A stretch of 64,000 nucleotides of DNA from Ruminococcus sp. (GTDB taxonomy: Bacteria > Bacillota > Clostridia > Oscillospirales > Ruminococcaceae). Positions 8,228 through 16,760 of the stretch are shown here, in pieces. The first letter of the stretch is position 1. Every line of letters begins with the position of its first letter. A model generated the notes under the pieces. That model saw only the letters and a program-made list of their open reading frames with translations, had not been told where the DNA came from and did not search any database. Made by a program: the position numbers and the translations under genes. Location of the stretch: contig SVNP01000006.1 of the NCBI GenBank assembly GCA_015066805.1, positions 40,767 through 104,766 of the forward strand, in the 5' to 3' direction.

Positions 8228-8252
8228 GGAGGCCCCCGTTACAGGGGGCTGA
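8228..8252 (+). promoter_or_regulatory. Intercistronic stem-loop
   Basis: GCCCCC (8232-8237) / GGGGGC (8244-8249) hairpin between the two beta-helix genes, not followed by T residues. It is probably an mRNA stability or processing element. Confidence 0.45.
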
Positions 8253-8289
8253 AGGCACTACTCAAACCTGACAAAAGGAGATTTGAAAC

Positions 8290-9786
8290 ATGAAAACCAT
8301 TACAAAAGTTGCCCTTTCCACAATGACCTTGGTTGCTGTGGCTGCCGGCTCTGTTGCAGGTACTTTGGCTTATCTGCAATCCCAGACACCCGTAGCTACC
8401 AACGTTATGGCATCCGGCGGCGTGGAGATCCAGCAGCTTGAGCTGCAGCGTGCCGAGAATATTCCCTATAACCACAAAGAAACAAAAATCGGCGATCTGG
8501 TACCCTTTCAGCAGCATCAGGTTTTTGCACCTGCACATCCTGTGGAAGGTGCCTCCAGCCCCTATACTGCCGAGCCAACCGATTTGTTCAAGTGGGGTCC
8601 TTATGTGTATTCCGGCACTGCGGCCAATGGCCTGTGGAATGATGATAAGCTGGAAGGTGCCATTGACAAGTTTGTATTTGTTAAGAACACCGGCGATTCC
8701 GATTGCTACTACCGTACCCTGATCGCATTTGAGTGCCCCGAGGACACCGAGTACAGCCAAGGCTCCGACAAAGAGTTCATGATGAACGTTAACGGCAGCG
8801 ATCTTTTTGATTGGGAAGAAACGGGCTATATTACTGTGGGCGGCACCCGTTATCTGCTGATGGTTGCAACCTACCAACGTGCATTGGGTGACGGCGAAAC
8901 TTCTCAGCCCTCCCTGCTGCAGGTGGTTATGACCCACAATGCAACCAACGAGGATGTTGAGAAGCTGAACGGCGAGTACGAGATTCTGGTTATGTCTCAG
9001 GCTTGCCAGACCGAGAACTTTGACAGTGCCGATGCTGCTCTGAACGAGATCTTTGGTGCAGCCGATACCACTAACGCTACCAAGTGGTTCTCTGATTCTC
9101 TGGGTATTGTTACTGTTAAAAGCAATGAAGAACTGGCAACCGCTATCGCAAACGGCGCAACTCAGATCACTCTTGGCGAAGGCACTTACAGCATGCCTTC
9201 AGCCGCTAAGGGCAAAAAGCTGACCATCAACGGCACCACTAACTCTGTAATCGAAGTAGTCCCTGCAGGTCAGGGCGAAGCTAATGGACAGCTTGATTAT
9301 AGTCTGGACGGTTCTACTGTTACTTTCAACAATGTAACAATCAAAACCAACAGCCAACTGTATGCAGGTTATGCCCGTTTGAGCGCAACCTACAACGATT
9401 GCGTAATCCAGAACACCTACAATCTGGGTGTTGGTACCAGCGAATTTAACAACTGTACGTTCAACATCACTAACGAGTACCTCCGTGTAGGCGGTGCTTA
9501 CTCCGCCACCTTTAACGGCTGCACCTTCAACACTGACGGTCGTGCAATTCTGGTGTACCAAGACGGCACTCATAACGATCAGGTTGTAACTGTTAAGGAT
9601 TGTACCTTTAACGCTACTGCTGCTGCATCTACTTGGAATGGTATTCATGTTTCTGCCGTTTCCATCGATGGCAGCCAAGGCGGTACTTATGTTGTAAATC
9701 TTGAAGGCACAAATACTGTTGACGAAGATTTCAATGGTCTTTGGCAGATCAAGAAGGGCGAAGAAAACGTAACTGTTAACGAGTAA
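8290..9786 (+). CDS. SipW-dependent TasA-like protein with C-terminal beta-helix region (paralogue)
   Basis: 498 residues. AAAAGGAG lies ~8 nt upstream of the ATG. Signal: MKTITKVALSTMTLVAVAAG, then SVAGTLAYLQSQTPVATNVM. Residues ~40-270 match the previous protein in motif order (DKFVFVKNTGDSDCYYRTLI, LLQVVMTHNATNEDVEKLNG, EILVMSQACQTENFDSADAA). Residues ~280-490 are a beta-helix: repeated strands such as VTFNNVTIKT, ATYNDCVIQN, SEFNNCTFNI, ATFNGCTFNT and VTVKDCTFNA, with regularly spaced Asn-Cys/Gly-Cys turns. The Cys ladder may be buried in the helix core. Likely a surface fibre-associated adhesin or glycan-binding protein; the ligand is unknown. Confidence 0.82.
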   Translation: MKTITKVALSTMTLVAVAAGSVAGTLAYLQSQTPVATNVMASGGVEIQQLELQRAENIPYNHKETKIGDLVPFQQHQVFAPAHPVEGASSPYTAEPTDLFKWGPYVYSGTAANGLWNDDKLEGAIDKFVFVKNTGDSDCYYRTLIAFECPEDTEYSQGSDKEFMMNVNGSDLFDWEETGYITVGGTRYLLMVATYQRALGDGETSQPSLLQVVMTHNATNEDVEKLNGEYEILVMSQACQTENFDSADAALNEIFGAADTTNATKWFSDSLGIVTVKSNEELATAIANGATQITLGEGTYSMPSAAKGKKLTINGTTNSVIEVVPAGQGEANGQLDYSLDGSTVTFNNVTIKTNSQLYAGYARLSATYNDCVIQNTYNLGVGTSEFNNCTFNITNEYLRVGGAYSATFNGCTFNTDGRAILVYQDGTHNDQVVTVKDCTFNATAAASTWNGIHVSAVSIDGSQGGTYVVNLEGTNTVDEDFNGLWQIKKGEENVTVNE

Positions 9787-9799
9787 TTTCGCATCACTC

Positions 9800-9864
9800 A
9801 CCCCCACTCTCCCGAGTGGGCGGTGAACAAAGGGCATACAAACGGCTGTGCCCTTTGTTTACCG
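9800..9864 (+). promoter_or_regulatory. Strong intercistronic hairpins before the scaffoldin gene
   Basis: Two adjacent stem-loops: CCCACTC/GAGTGGG, then a 16-bp stem (9821-9836 with 9849-9864; CAAAGGGCA / TGCCCTTTG core). No T-run follows, so this is more likely a processing, stabilising or partial-attenuation element. It would let the large last gene be expressed at a different level from the fibre subunits. Confidence 0.6.
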
Positions 9865-9909
9865 CAAATCAACTGCTGCTTGCAGCATAGAATACAAGGA
9901 GGACATTGC

Positions 9910-12900
9910 ATGAAACGACGGGTCTGGCGCAAACATCTTGCGCTTGCACTGTCACTGTGCGTTACGCTCAGCGCAACGGTGCAATCAACATTTGGTTTTC
10001 TCACCACCCGGTCACAGCAGATCGAGAACACCTTCCAGCCCCAACAACCGGTAGAGGGTGACCTCATCTTGCTTAAGACCATCGAGCATCCCTTTGGCGA
10101 AGCCTACCAGGTACCGGAAACCCTTTCCTTCGATTTCAAAGTAGATCTGGGCAGCCATTATGCGCTGACCACTCTGGAAACCACCGAAGGTACGGTCATC
10201 ACCGATGAAAACGGTTCCCTGCTGGTATCCTTGCAGCCCGATGCTCCCATTGGCATCAACGGCATTGATGAAGGCACTGAGGTCACCGTAACCGAGCTTG
10301 CTGCTATGCCCAAGGGCTTTGCTCCCAAGGATGAGCTGACACAGACGGTAACGGTTTCTCCCGAAGGCAACACCACGGCAGAGTTCGTAAACGTCTACAC
10401 GCCTGCTCCTGTTCGCCCGCTGATCACCGTGGGCGGCACCAAAACGCTTGTGGGCAGAGAGTGGCAGCCCGATGACCGCTTCACCTTCCTGCTGGAACAG
10501 CAAGTAGGCGATGATCGTGTACTGCTGGATGTAGATACCATCACCGAGGATACGGCTTTCGGCTTCAATGCAGCCATACAGTCTCTCTCCTTTGATACTG
10601 CCGGTGAGTATGTGTTCTACATCTCTGAGCTGGATGGTTCTCTGGCGGATATGACCTATGATGCAGCGGTATATGATTTCACTGTAACCGTTGCCGATGC
10701 CGATATGGACGGCTCTCTGGAGATCGCTTCCGTTACCGGTGAAAATGCAGTCATCACCGAAGATGCCGCAACCGGCAGCTATGATGTTGCTGTGAACTTT
10801 ACCAACACCTACACCGCACCCACTCCGGAAGATCCCGGCAATGTAGTCTATCAGATCGACGATATCAATGGTCTGCCGGATACCACCGTGCGTGTACCTG
10901 TTCTGGCTTGGTATGATGAAGGTACTGCGTCCATTTCCATGCAGTTTGCAGTTCCCGAAGGCTTTATCATCAGCGGCTATGAATTCGGCAACGCCTACAC
11001 CGGCGAAGAAAATGCCCTGTGGTCTGCGGAAGATTACAGCTTCACCTGGACTTCTCCCGATGGTACCGACCAGATCGCAGAATCCGGTGCCGCTATCCTT
11101 TATCTGCTGGTAGATGTACCTGCGGATGCGGAAATCGGCGAGACTTACCCCGTGATCTTCACTGAAGACAGCGTATCCGTATCCGATGCAGAGGGCAACA
11201 CACCTGCATTTGATACCGTTGACGGTTCTGTATTCATTCTGGAAGCACCTCAGCCCGATCCCGGTCATGCCGTATATCAGATCGATGATGTAAACGGTCT
11301 GGCAGGCACAACGGTTCGTGTACCTGTACTGGCTTGGTTCGATGATGGCGCAGCATCTCTGGCAATGCAGTTTACCGTTCCCGAAGGCTTTGCCATCAGC
11401 GGCTATGAGCCCGGCAATGCCTACACCGGCGAAACGGTCTGGTCGGATGAGGATTACAGCTTCCGCTGGACTTCTCCCGATGGTGCTGTACAGATCGCCG
11501 AAGCCGGATCCGTGATCCTGTATCTGCTGGTAGATATCCCTGCCGATGCAGCAGCGGACACTGCTTATCCCATTGATTTTGTGGAAGGCAGCATTTCTGT
11601 TTCCGACAACTCCGATGAAGATGTGATCTTCTCCACCATAAACGGTTCTGTTTATGTGCTGGATGTACCCACCGTGCCTGCCGGCAACGTGGTCTACAAC
11701 ATCGGTGATACCGAAGCTACTCCCGGCAGCAAGGTGGATGTGCCCGTAGATGTCTGGTTCGACAACGGCACTGCTTCCTTCTCTATGACCTTCGATATCC
11801 CCGAGGGCTTCACCATTGACTCCATTGCCTACGGTGACGGCTACGAGGACAACGGCACCTTTACCTTTGATCCCGAAAGCGGTACTCTGGTATGGGCCAG
11901 CAATGATGGCAGCAATTATGTTCCTACGCCCGGTGAGAACATTGCCGCCATTACCCTGACCGTTCCCGAGGATGCCGAGATCGGCACCGAGTACCCCATT
12001 GGCATTACCGAGATCATCCCTGTGGATGAAAACGGCAATCCGCTGGAGTACACCGTTAACGAGGGCACCGTTTCCATTATCGCTCCCGAAACCACTACCA
12101 CTCCTGTTGAAACTACCACCACCGAGACCACCACTACCTTCCCCAACCCCGGCAACGTGGTCTACAACATCGGTGATACCGAAGCTACTCCCGGCAGCAA
12201 GGTGGATGTGCCTGTAGATGTCTGGTTCGACAACGGCACTGCTTCCTTCTCTATGACCTTCGATATCCCCGAGGGCTTCACCATTGATTCCATTGCCTAC
12301 GGTGACGGCTACGAGGACAACGGCACCTTTACCTTTGATCCCGAAAGCGGCACTCTGGTATGGACCAGCAACGATGGCAGCAATTATGTTCCTACTCCCG
12401 GCGAGAACATTGCAACCATTACCCTGACCGTTCCCGAGGATGCCGAGATCGGCACCGAGTACCCCATTGGCATTACCGAGATCATCCCTGTGGATGAAAA
12501 CGGCAATCCTCTGGAGTACACCGTTAACGAGGGCACCGTTTCCATTATCGCTCCCGAAACCACTACCACCGAATCCACTACTACCACCACCGAGACCACC
12601 ACTACCTTCCCCAACCCCGGCAACGTAGTCTACAACATCGGTGATACCGAAGCTACTCCCGGCAGCAAGGTGGATGTGCCCGTGGATGTCTGGTTCGACA
12701 ACGGCACTGCTTCCTTCTCCATGACCTTTGATGTTCCCGAAGGCTTTACCATTGACTCCATCACCTACGGTGACGGCTACGAGGACAACGGCACCTTTAC
12801 CTTTGATCCCGAAAGCGGCACTCTGGTATGGACCAGCAATGATGGCAGCAATTATGTTCCTACGCCCGGTGAGAACATTGCAACCATTACCCTGACCGTT

Positions 12901-14457
12901 CCCGAGGATGCCGAAATCGGCACCGAGTACCCCATTGGCATCACCGAGATCATCCCTGTGGATGAAAACGGCAACCCTCTGGAGTACACCGTTAACGAGG
13001 GCACCGTTTCCATTATCGCCCCCGAAACCACTACCACCGAATCCACTACTACCACCACTACCTTCCCCAACCCCGGCAATGTAGTCTACAACATCGGTGA
13101 TACCGAAGCTACTCCCGGCAGCAAGGTGGATGTGCCCGTGGATGTCTGGTTCGACAACGGCACCGCTTCCTTCTCCATGACCTTTGATATCCCCGAGGGC
13201 TTTACCATTGACTCCATTGCCTACGGTGACGGCTACGAGGACAACGGCACCTTTACCTTTGATCCCGAAAACGGCACTCTGGTATGGACCAGCAACGATG
13301 GCAGCAATTATGTTCCTACTCCCGGCCAGAATATTGCTGTACTGACTATTGCAGTTCCCGAGGACGCAGTGGCAGGTGATGTTTACCTGATCTCCGCCAC
13401 CGATGTTGTGCCTCAGGATGCATACGGCAGCCTGCTGACCTATGTGGTCAACGACGGCGAGCTGACCATTCTGGCTATGGAAACCACCACAACTCCGATG
13501 CCCGGCTACACCACCGTAACCACCTACGTCACCGAGTTTACACCGCCTACCCGTGTGAACTACTGGTCTCACGACCTGCGTACCTTTGTGGAAAGCGGCG
13601 GTCTGGATGGTCTCAGCGCACTGATCCACCTGTACAAGTACAATGTGAATGCCGATGGTTGCTTTGTCAATGCCGATGGTACGGTAGTGACCGATGCAGA
13701 GGGCAATCCCATGGTTTACGATGCCGAAAGCCCCGTATTCCCCGAGATTTCCTACGCATTTGAGTACAAGTGGCTGGATGTTACCGCAACCACACAGCCT
13801 CCTGCCGATGCAGATTCTCCTGTGGAGGTTTATGAGCCCGGCGTACACGCATATCCTATTGCAGTGTACTACGATCAGAGCAAGCAGACCGATCCCGACT
13901 TCATCTTCGGCGATGGTTCTCCCATGTTCTTCGGCGAGTTCGACATCTTCATCGGTCTGAAGGGTGACGTTACCCTGGATGACGCTGTGGATACCCGTGA
14001 TGCCATTGAAGTGCTGCGGTACTACAACAGTGTTACCATTATGGGCACCTCCTACGAGTTCCACGATGATCCTTATCTCCATGATCTGGGCTTCTATCTG
14101 GGCGATGTGTACTACACACAACAGTTGGATACCGTTACCGCTATTGCGATCCTCCAGTACTACAACAGCTTCACCGTTATCGGCGAGCCTGTTACCTGGA
14201 CGGATATCTGCGGCTATGATTTCCCCGATGAGTTCTTCGAGGGTACGGAGGAATCCGTACCCGAGGAGGAGCCTGCCGCAGAAGAAACCGAAAGCTCCGA
14301 TGAAACCGATCCTGCTGAGGAGGAAACCACTCCCGTTGAGGAAGAAGCTCCCGTGACCGAAGCCGTTTCCTCTGTGGAACAGCCGGCAGATACCGATGCA
14401 GATCTCATGGCCGAGATTCAGGCAAGACTGGCCGGTATTATGACTGCACAACCGTAA
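9910..14457 (+). CDS. Scaffoldin-like surface protein: SipW-type signal, pilin module, six cohesin-like modules, dockerin
   Basis: 1515 residues. The start at 9910 has AAGGAGG 7 nt upstream. Residues 1-45 are a SipW-dependent-type signal: hydrophobic LALALSLCVTLSATVQS, then FGFLTTRSQQIENTF. Order of the rest: a beta-sandwich domain (~48-168); a Spy0128/FctA-like pilin module (~172-308, starting ITVGGTKTLVG and ending VNFTNTY); two divergent cohesin-like modules (from ~310 and ~452); four nearly identical cohesin-like modules (from ~592, 748, 904 and 1056). Each cohesin-like module has PGSKVDVPVDV, ASFSMTFDIPEGFTID, ATITLTVPEDAEIGTEYPI and a closing VNEGTVSI. The last four are joined by Thr-rich linkers. 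A dockerin follows (~1350-1433; GDVTLDDAVDTRDAIEVLRY and YYTQQLDTVTAIAILQYYN), then an acidic Glu/Thr tail. By family it should display dockerin proteins and itself dock on a cohesin. Cohesin identity is inferred from motif order. Confidence 0.85.
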   Translation: MKRRVWRKHLALALSLCVTLSATVQSTFGFLTTRSQQIENTFQPQQPVEGDLILLKTIEHPFGEAYQVPETLSFDFKVDLGSHYALTTLETTEGTVITDENGSLLVSLQPDAPIGINGIDEGTEVTVTELAAMPKGFAPKDELTQTVTVSPEGNTTAEFVNVYTPAPVRPLITVGGTKTLVGREWQPDDRFTFLLEQQVGDDRVLLDVDTITEDTAFGFNAAIQSLSFDTAGEYVFYISELDGSLADMTYDAAVYDFTVTVADADMDGSLEIASVTGENAVITEDAATGSYDVAVNFTNTYTAPTPEDPGNVVYQIDDINGLPDTTVRVPVLAWYDEGTASISMQFAVPEGFIISGYEFGNAYTGEENALWSAEDYSFTWTSPDGTDQIAESGAAILYLLVDVPADAEIGETYPVIFTEDSVSVSDAEGNTPAFDTVDGSVFILEAPQPDPGHAVYQIDDVNGLAGTTVRVPVLAWFDDGAASLAMQFTVPEGFAISGYEPGNAYTGETVWSDEDYSFRWTSPDGAVQIAEAGSVILYLLVDIPADAAADTAYPIDFVEGSISVSDNSDEDVIFSTINGSVYVLDVPTVPAGNVVYNIGDTEATPGSKVDVPVDVWFDNGTASFSMTFDIPEGFTIDSIAYGDGYEDNGTFTFDPESGTLVWASNDGSNYVPTPGENIAAITLTVPEDAEIGTEYPIGITEIIPVDENGNPLEYTVNEGTVSIIAPETTTTPVETTTTETTTTFPNPGNVVYNIGDTEATPGSKVDVPVDVWFDNGTASFSMTFDIPEGFTIDSIAYGDGYEDNGTFTFDPESGTLVWTSNDGSNYVPTPGENIATITLTVPEDAEIGTEYPIGITEIIPVDENGNPLEYTVNEGTVSIIAPETTTTESTTTTTETTTTFPNPGNVVYNIGDTEATPGSKVDVPVDVWFDNGTASFSMTFDVPEGFTIDSITYGDGYEDNGTFTFDPESGTLVWTSNDGSNYVPTPGENIATITLTVPEDAEIGTEYPIGITEIIPVDENGNPLEYTVNEGTVSIIAPETTTTESTTTTTTFPNPGNVVYNIGDTEATPGSKVDVPVDVWFDNGTASFSMTFDIPEGFTIDSIAYGDGYEDNGTFTFDPENGTLVWTSNDGSNYVPTPGQNIAVLTIAVPEDAVAGDVYLISATDVVPQDAYGSLLTYVVNDGELTILAMETTTTPMPGYTTVTTYVTEFTPPTRVNYWSHDLRTFVESGGLDGLSALIHLYKYNVNADGCFVNADGTVVTDAEGNPMVYDAESPVFPEISYAFEYKWLDVTATTQPPADADSPVEVYEPGVHAYPIAVYYDQSKQTDPDFIFGDGSPMFFGEFDIFIGLKGDVTLDDAVDTRDAIEVLRYYNSVTIMGTSYEFHDDPYLHDLGFYLGDVYYTQQLDTVTAIAILQYYNSFTVIGEPVTWTDICGYDFPDEFFEGTEESVPEEEPAAEETESSDETDPAEEETTPVEEEAPVTEAVSSVEQPADTDADLMAEIQARLAGIMTAQP
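11683..13490 (+). repeat. Four tandem ~468-bp repeats encoding near-identical cohesin-like modules
   Basis: Units start at 11683, 12151, 12619 and 13075, so the periods are 468, 468 and 456 bp. Units 1-3 are almost identical at DNA level. The fourth diverges in its last ~40 codons. The shorter third period reflects a shorter Thr-codon linker. The pattern indicates recent duplication or gene conversion and makes unit number prone to change by recombination. Confidence 0.95.
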
Positions 14458-14470
14458 ACACAAACAAAAA

Positions 14471-14508
14471 ACCGTGACGAGATCGCATTTCTCGTCACGG
14501 TTTTTTTT
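14471..14508. terminator. Bidirectional terminator at end of the sipW operon
   Basis: Stem ACCGTGACGAGA / TCTCGTCACGGT followed by eight T on the plus strand and preceded by A residues for the minus strand. It also ends the convergent operon from the right. Confidence 0.92.
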
Positions 14509-14518
14509 GGCTCCGCAT

Positions 14519-14785
14519 TTACTGCGTACGGCTGTATTCTTCCTCCAGCCATGCCAGCATAGCATCAAAGCCTTCTTCTGTCAGCGGAAAACTGTTTTCG
14601 CCTTCCAACTGATCCATTACCAGCTCATAGCAAAGATCCTGCCGCCATACTGCCACCAAAAGCTCGCCGCCTTCGGGGCATACACGGTACCGCAGCTTGC
14701 CGCGGCTGCCTGTGTGGATATTCTTAGCTTCAAAGTAAAACAGCTTGGGGATATCAAAGGCATTTCTCGGTTGATGCTCTGTCAT
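14519..14785 (-). CDS. Small hypothetical protein
   Basis: 88 residues. The ATG overlaps the stop of the upstream dockerin/SH3 gene (ATGA), so translation is probably coupled. Soluble, mixed charge, no signal or membrane segment, no metal motif. Visible features are a beta-rich first part (FYFEAKNIHTG, GELLVAVWRQDLCYELVMDQ) and a C-terminal helix (EEGFDAMLAWLEEEYS). I do not recognise the family. It is the last gene of the MoxR-DUF58-transglutaminase unit and may act with it, but nothing in the sequence shows how. Confidence 0.7.
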   Translation of the reverse strand: MTEHQPRNAFDIPKLFYFEAKNIHTGSRGKLRYRVCPEGGELLVAVWRQDLCYELVMDQLEGENSFPLTEEGFDAMLAWLEEEYSRTQ

Positions 14786-16734
14786 TGTGCTTGCGCTCCT
14801 TTCTCGGTCAGCAGCGTGTGATCGGCAAGATCAACTGCACCGTCACCATTCAGATCACCTGCAAGGATCTGTACAGGCTCCAGCAGAGCCACGCCGTTAA
14901 AGTATGCTTCCATCAGCTTGATATCACCTGCATCCACGGCACCGTCCAGCGTCACATCACCGCAAAGATACAGGTACGGTGTGCCCATCTCACCAAGGCA
15001 CACCCAGCCGGTACCATCCTGCCAGATGACCTCTGCCCAATGCTCCTCTGTCTGCACCACTTGCAATACATCGCCTTGTGCGGCTCTGCCGATCCATTTT
15101 CCGTCTGTACCCGCTGTCTGCCGAATGTTCAGACCCGTGGCCACAACCACGCACTGACCCACACCTGCCGGCCACAGCGAGGCATCCTTGGGTTCCTCCG
15201 GCTCCGTTGCTTTCACAAGGGTACAATAGCCCAGATGCACCCATCCTTCTTTTTCGTGGTACACTGTCTTGCCCCAGTCCCCTGCGATTTCCGTAATGGT
15301 CAGCAGGGTATCTGCGCCAATAAATGCCAGTGTTTCCGAATCGGTTGTAGCTGCCGCACGCAGCCGCAAAGAGTTTTCACCCGTGGTGTAAACATCTCCT
15401 GTTACCACAGGGGTTTCCTCCTCCTGACGGATACAGTAGCCCAGATGGATCCAACCATCCAAATTATCATAGCAGGTTCTGCCCCAATCGCCTACGATCT
15501 CCGTAACCGTAAACAGCGTATCTGTTTCCAGTATGGTCAATGTTTCCGATTGTGTATTGGCAGCGGCACGCAGGCGCATACGGTTTTCTCCCGTGGAATA
15601 CCGCACCGAGATGCCCGTATCGGCACTGCCGCTGTTGCTGCTGCAATATCGCAAAGCGATCCAGCCGGATTTTTCACCGTAGGTACAGTAGCCCCAGCTT
15701 CCGCTGATCTTTGTAACATCCACCACAGTCCGGGGCTGCAGGTATCCCACCGCCTGCGAAGCCGCCGAAGGCGCACTGCGTATGGTCAGAGAGTTGCCGT
15801 CGGTACAATACAGCCCCTTGGTATACATGGCTATGGCAGGCTTGCAGTATTGCAGGCAGACCCAGCCTTCACGGTCATTCCAGAAGCATTTGCCCCACTC
15901 GCCTGCGGTTTCGATGATATCCAATCGGGTACCATCGGGGATCACGTCCAGAACTTCACCCTCCAGACCTGCCACTGCCCGAAAATTCAGTCGGTCGGTG
16001 GTTTCATAGGTACCGTCGGCGTATTCTACAGGTGTCTCCTCCTTGGGAGACTCCCCCTTACGGAACAGTCGCACACTTTCCACATACGCCGAACGATAGG
16101 CCGCATACAGAGAATCATGGCTGCTTGCGGGATCAAACATATACACAATGCCGTTTTCCACGCGGTCAATGGCTACAAAATGAGTGGATGCGGGAATGGT
16201 AACACCATTTTCCTCACGGGCAGGAGTACGCAGCATAACGGATACATAGTAACCCTGCTCCAGATATGCCGCAAGCTTGGCGATCTGATCCCGCTGTACC
16301 TTGGTTTCAAAGGTTTCCGTGCGTTCAAACCGGAAATCCGGCACCAGCTTGGAGATCACATACCATTGCAGATTGCCGTTGATGGAAAACCCGCCGTTAG
16401 CCGTAAGAAAACGGCACAGCATACCGGGATCAAAGCCTTCCGGCAGATCACAGCCGGAAGCCGCACACAAAATGGCAGCGGAGGTTACGGCGCAGCCCGA
16501 AGTACGCATGGTATCACCCAGCTTACCCACAGGCAGAGCTTCCCACGCAGAGGCATACTGCTTCCAGCGGCTGTATGCGGACCGTTCCAGAACAGCATCG
16601 GTCATGGGCAGTGAGATCCTTGCTGCTTTGGCAGCATTTACCGCCAAGGGCGCACTGCTTTGCCACAGCATCAGCACTGCCGCGGAAAACGGCAGCATCG
16701 CCCTCAGCATTCTTTTCGGATGTTTTTGCAACAT
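14782..16734 (-). CDS. Secreted C39-like peptidase / SH3-repeat / dockerin protein
   Basis: 650 residues. The start at 16734 is chosen for AAGGTG 9 nt upstream and because it begins a signal peptide (MLRAMLPFSAAVLMLW, cleavage near VNA-AKA). An in-frame ATG overlapping the upstream stop at 16761 is an alternative that adds 9 residues. Residues ~55-240 look like a C39-like papain-fold domain: candidate catalytic Cys in 'RTSGCAVTSAAI', candidate His in 'PASTHFVAIDRV' and an Asp in 'YMFDPAS'. Residues ~250-575 hold five bacterial SH3-like repeats, each with 'LR/FRA...W G.....GW(V/I)HLGYC' signatures, a cell-wall-binding architecture. Residues ~585-650 are a dockerin: GDVTLDGAVDAGDIKLMEAY and GDLNGDGAVDLADHTLL. 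It is probably a wall-associated peptidase or amidase recruited by a cohesin. The substrate is unknown. Confidence 0.82.
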   Translation of the reverse strand: MLQKHPKRMLRAMLPFSAAVLMLWQSSAPLAVNAAKAARISLPMTDAVLERSAYSRWKQYASAWEALPVGKLGDTMRTSGCAVTSAAILCAASGCDLPEGFDPGMLCRFLTANGGFSINGNLQWYVISKLVPDFRFERTETFETKVQRDQIAKLAAYLEQGYYVSVMLRTPAREENGVTIPASTHFVAIDRVENGIVYMFDPASSHDSLYAAYRSAYVESVRLFRKGESPKEETPVEYADGTYETTDRLNFRAVAGLEGEVLDVIPDGTRLDIIETAGEWGKCFWNDREGWVCLQYCKPAIAMYTKGLYCTDGNSLTIRSAPSAASQAVGYLQPRTVVDVTKISGSWGYCTYGEKSGWIALRYCSSNSGSADTGISVRYSTGENRMRLRAAANTQSETLTILETDTLFTVTEIVGDWGRTCYDNLDGWIHLGYCIRQEEETPVVTGDVYTTGENSLRLRAAATTDSETLAFIGADTLLTITEIAGDWGKTVYHEKEGWVHLGYCTLVKATEPEEPKDASLWPAGVGQCVVVATGLNIRQTAGTDGKWIGRAAQGDVLQVVQTEEHWAEVIWQDGTGWVCLGEMGTPYLYLCGDVTLDGAVDAGDIKLMEAYFNGVALLEPVQILAGDLNGDGAVDLADHTLLTEKGAQAQ

Positions 16735-16760
16735 GGTAGCGTTCACCTTTCCTTTACACA

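Noticed and set aside
11683..13490. Possible CRISPR or satellite array
   Set aside because: The repeats are 468-bp coding units without spacers, in frame with the protein.
10012..14568. A very long open frame on the strand opposite the scaffoldin gene
   Set aside because: It is produced by codon bias and repetition of the real gene; no ribosome site, and its translation is a low-complexity Gly/Val/Ile mixture without domains.
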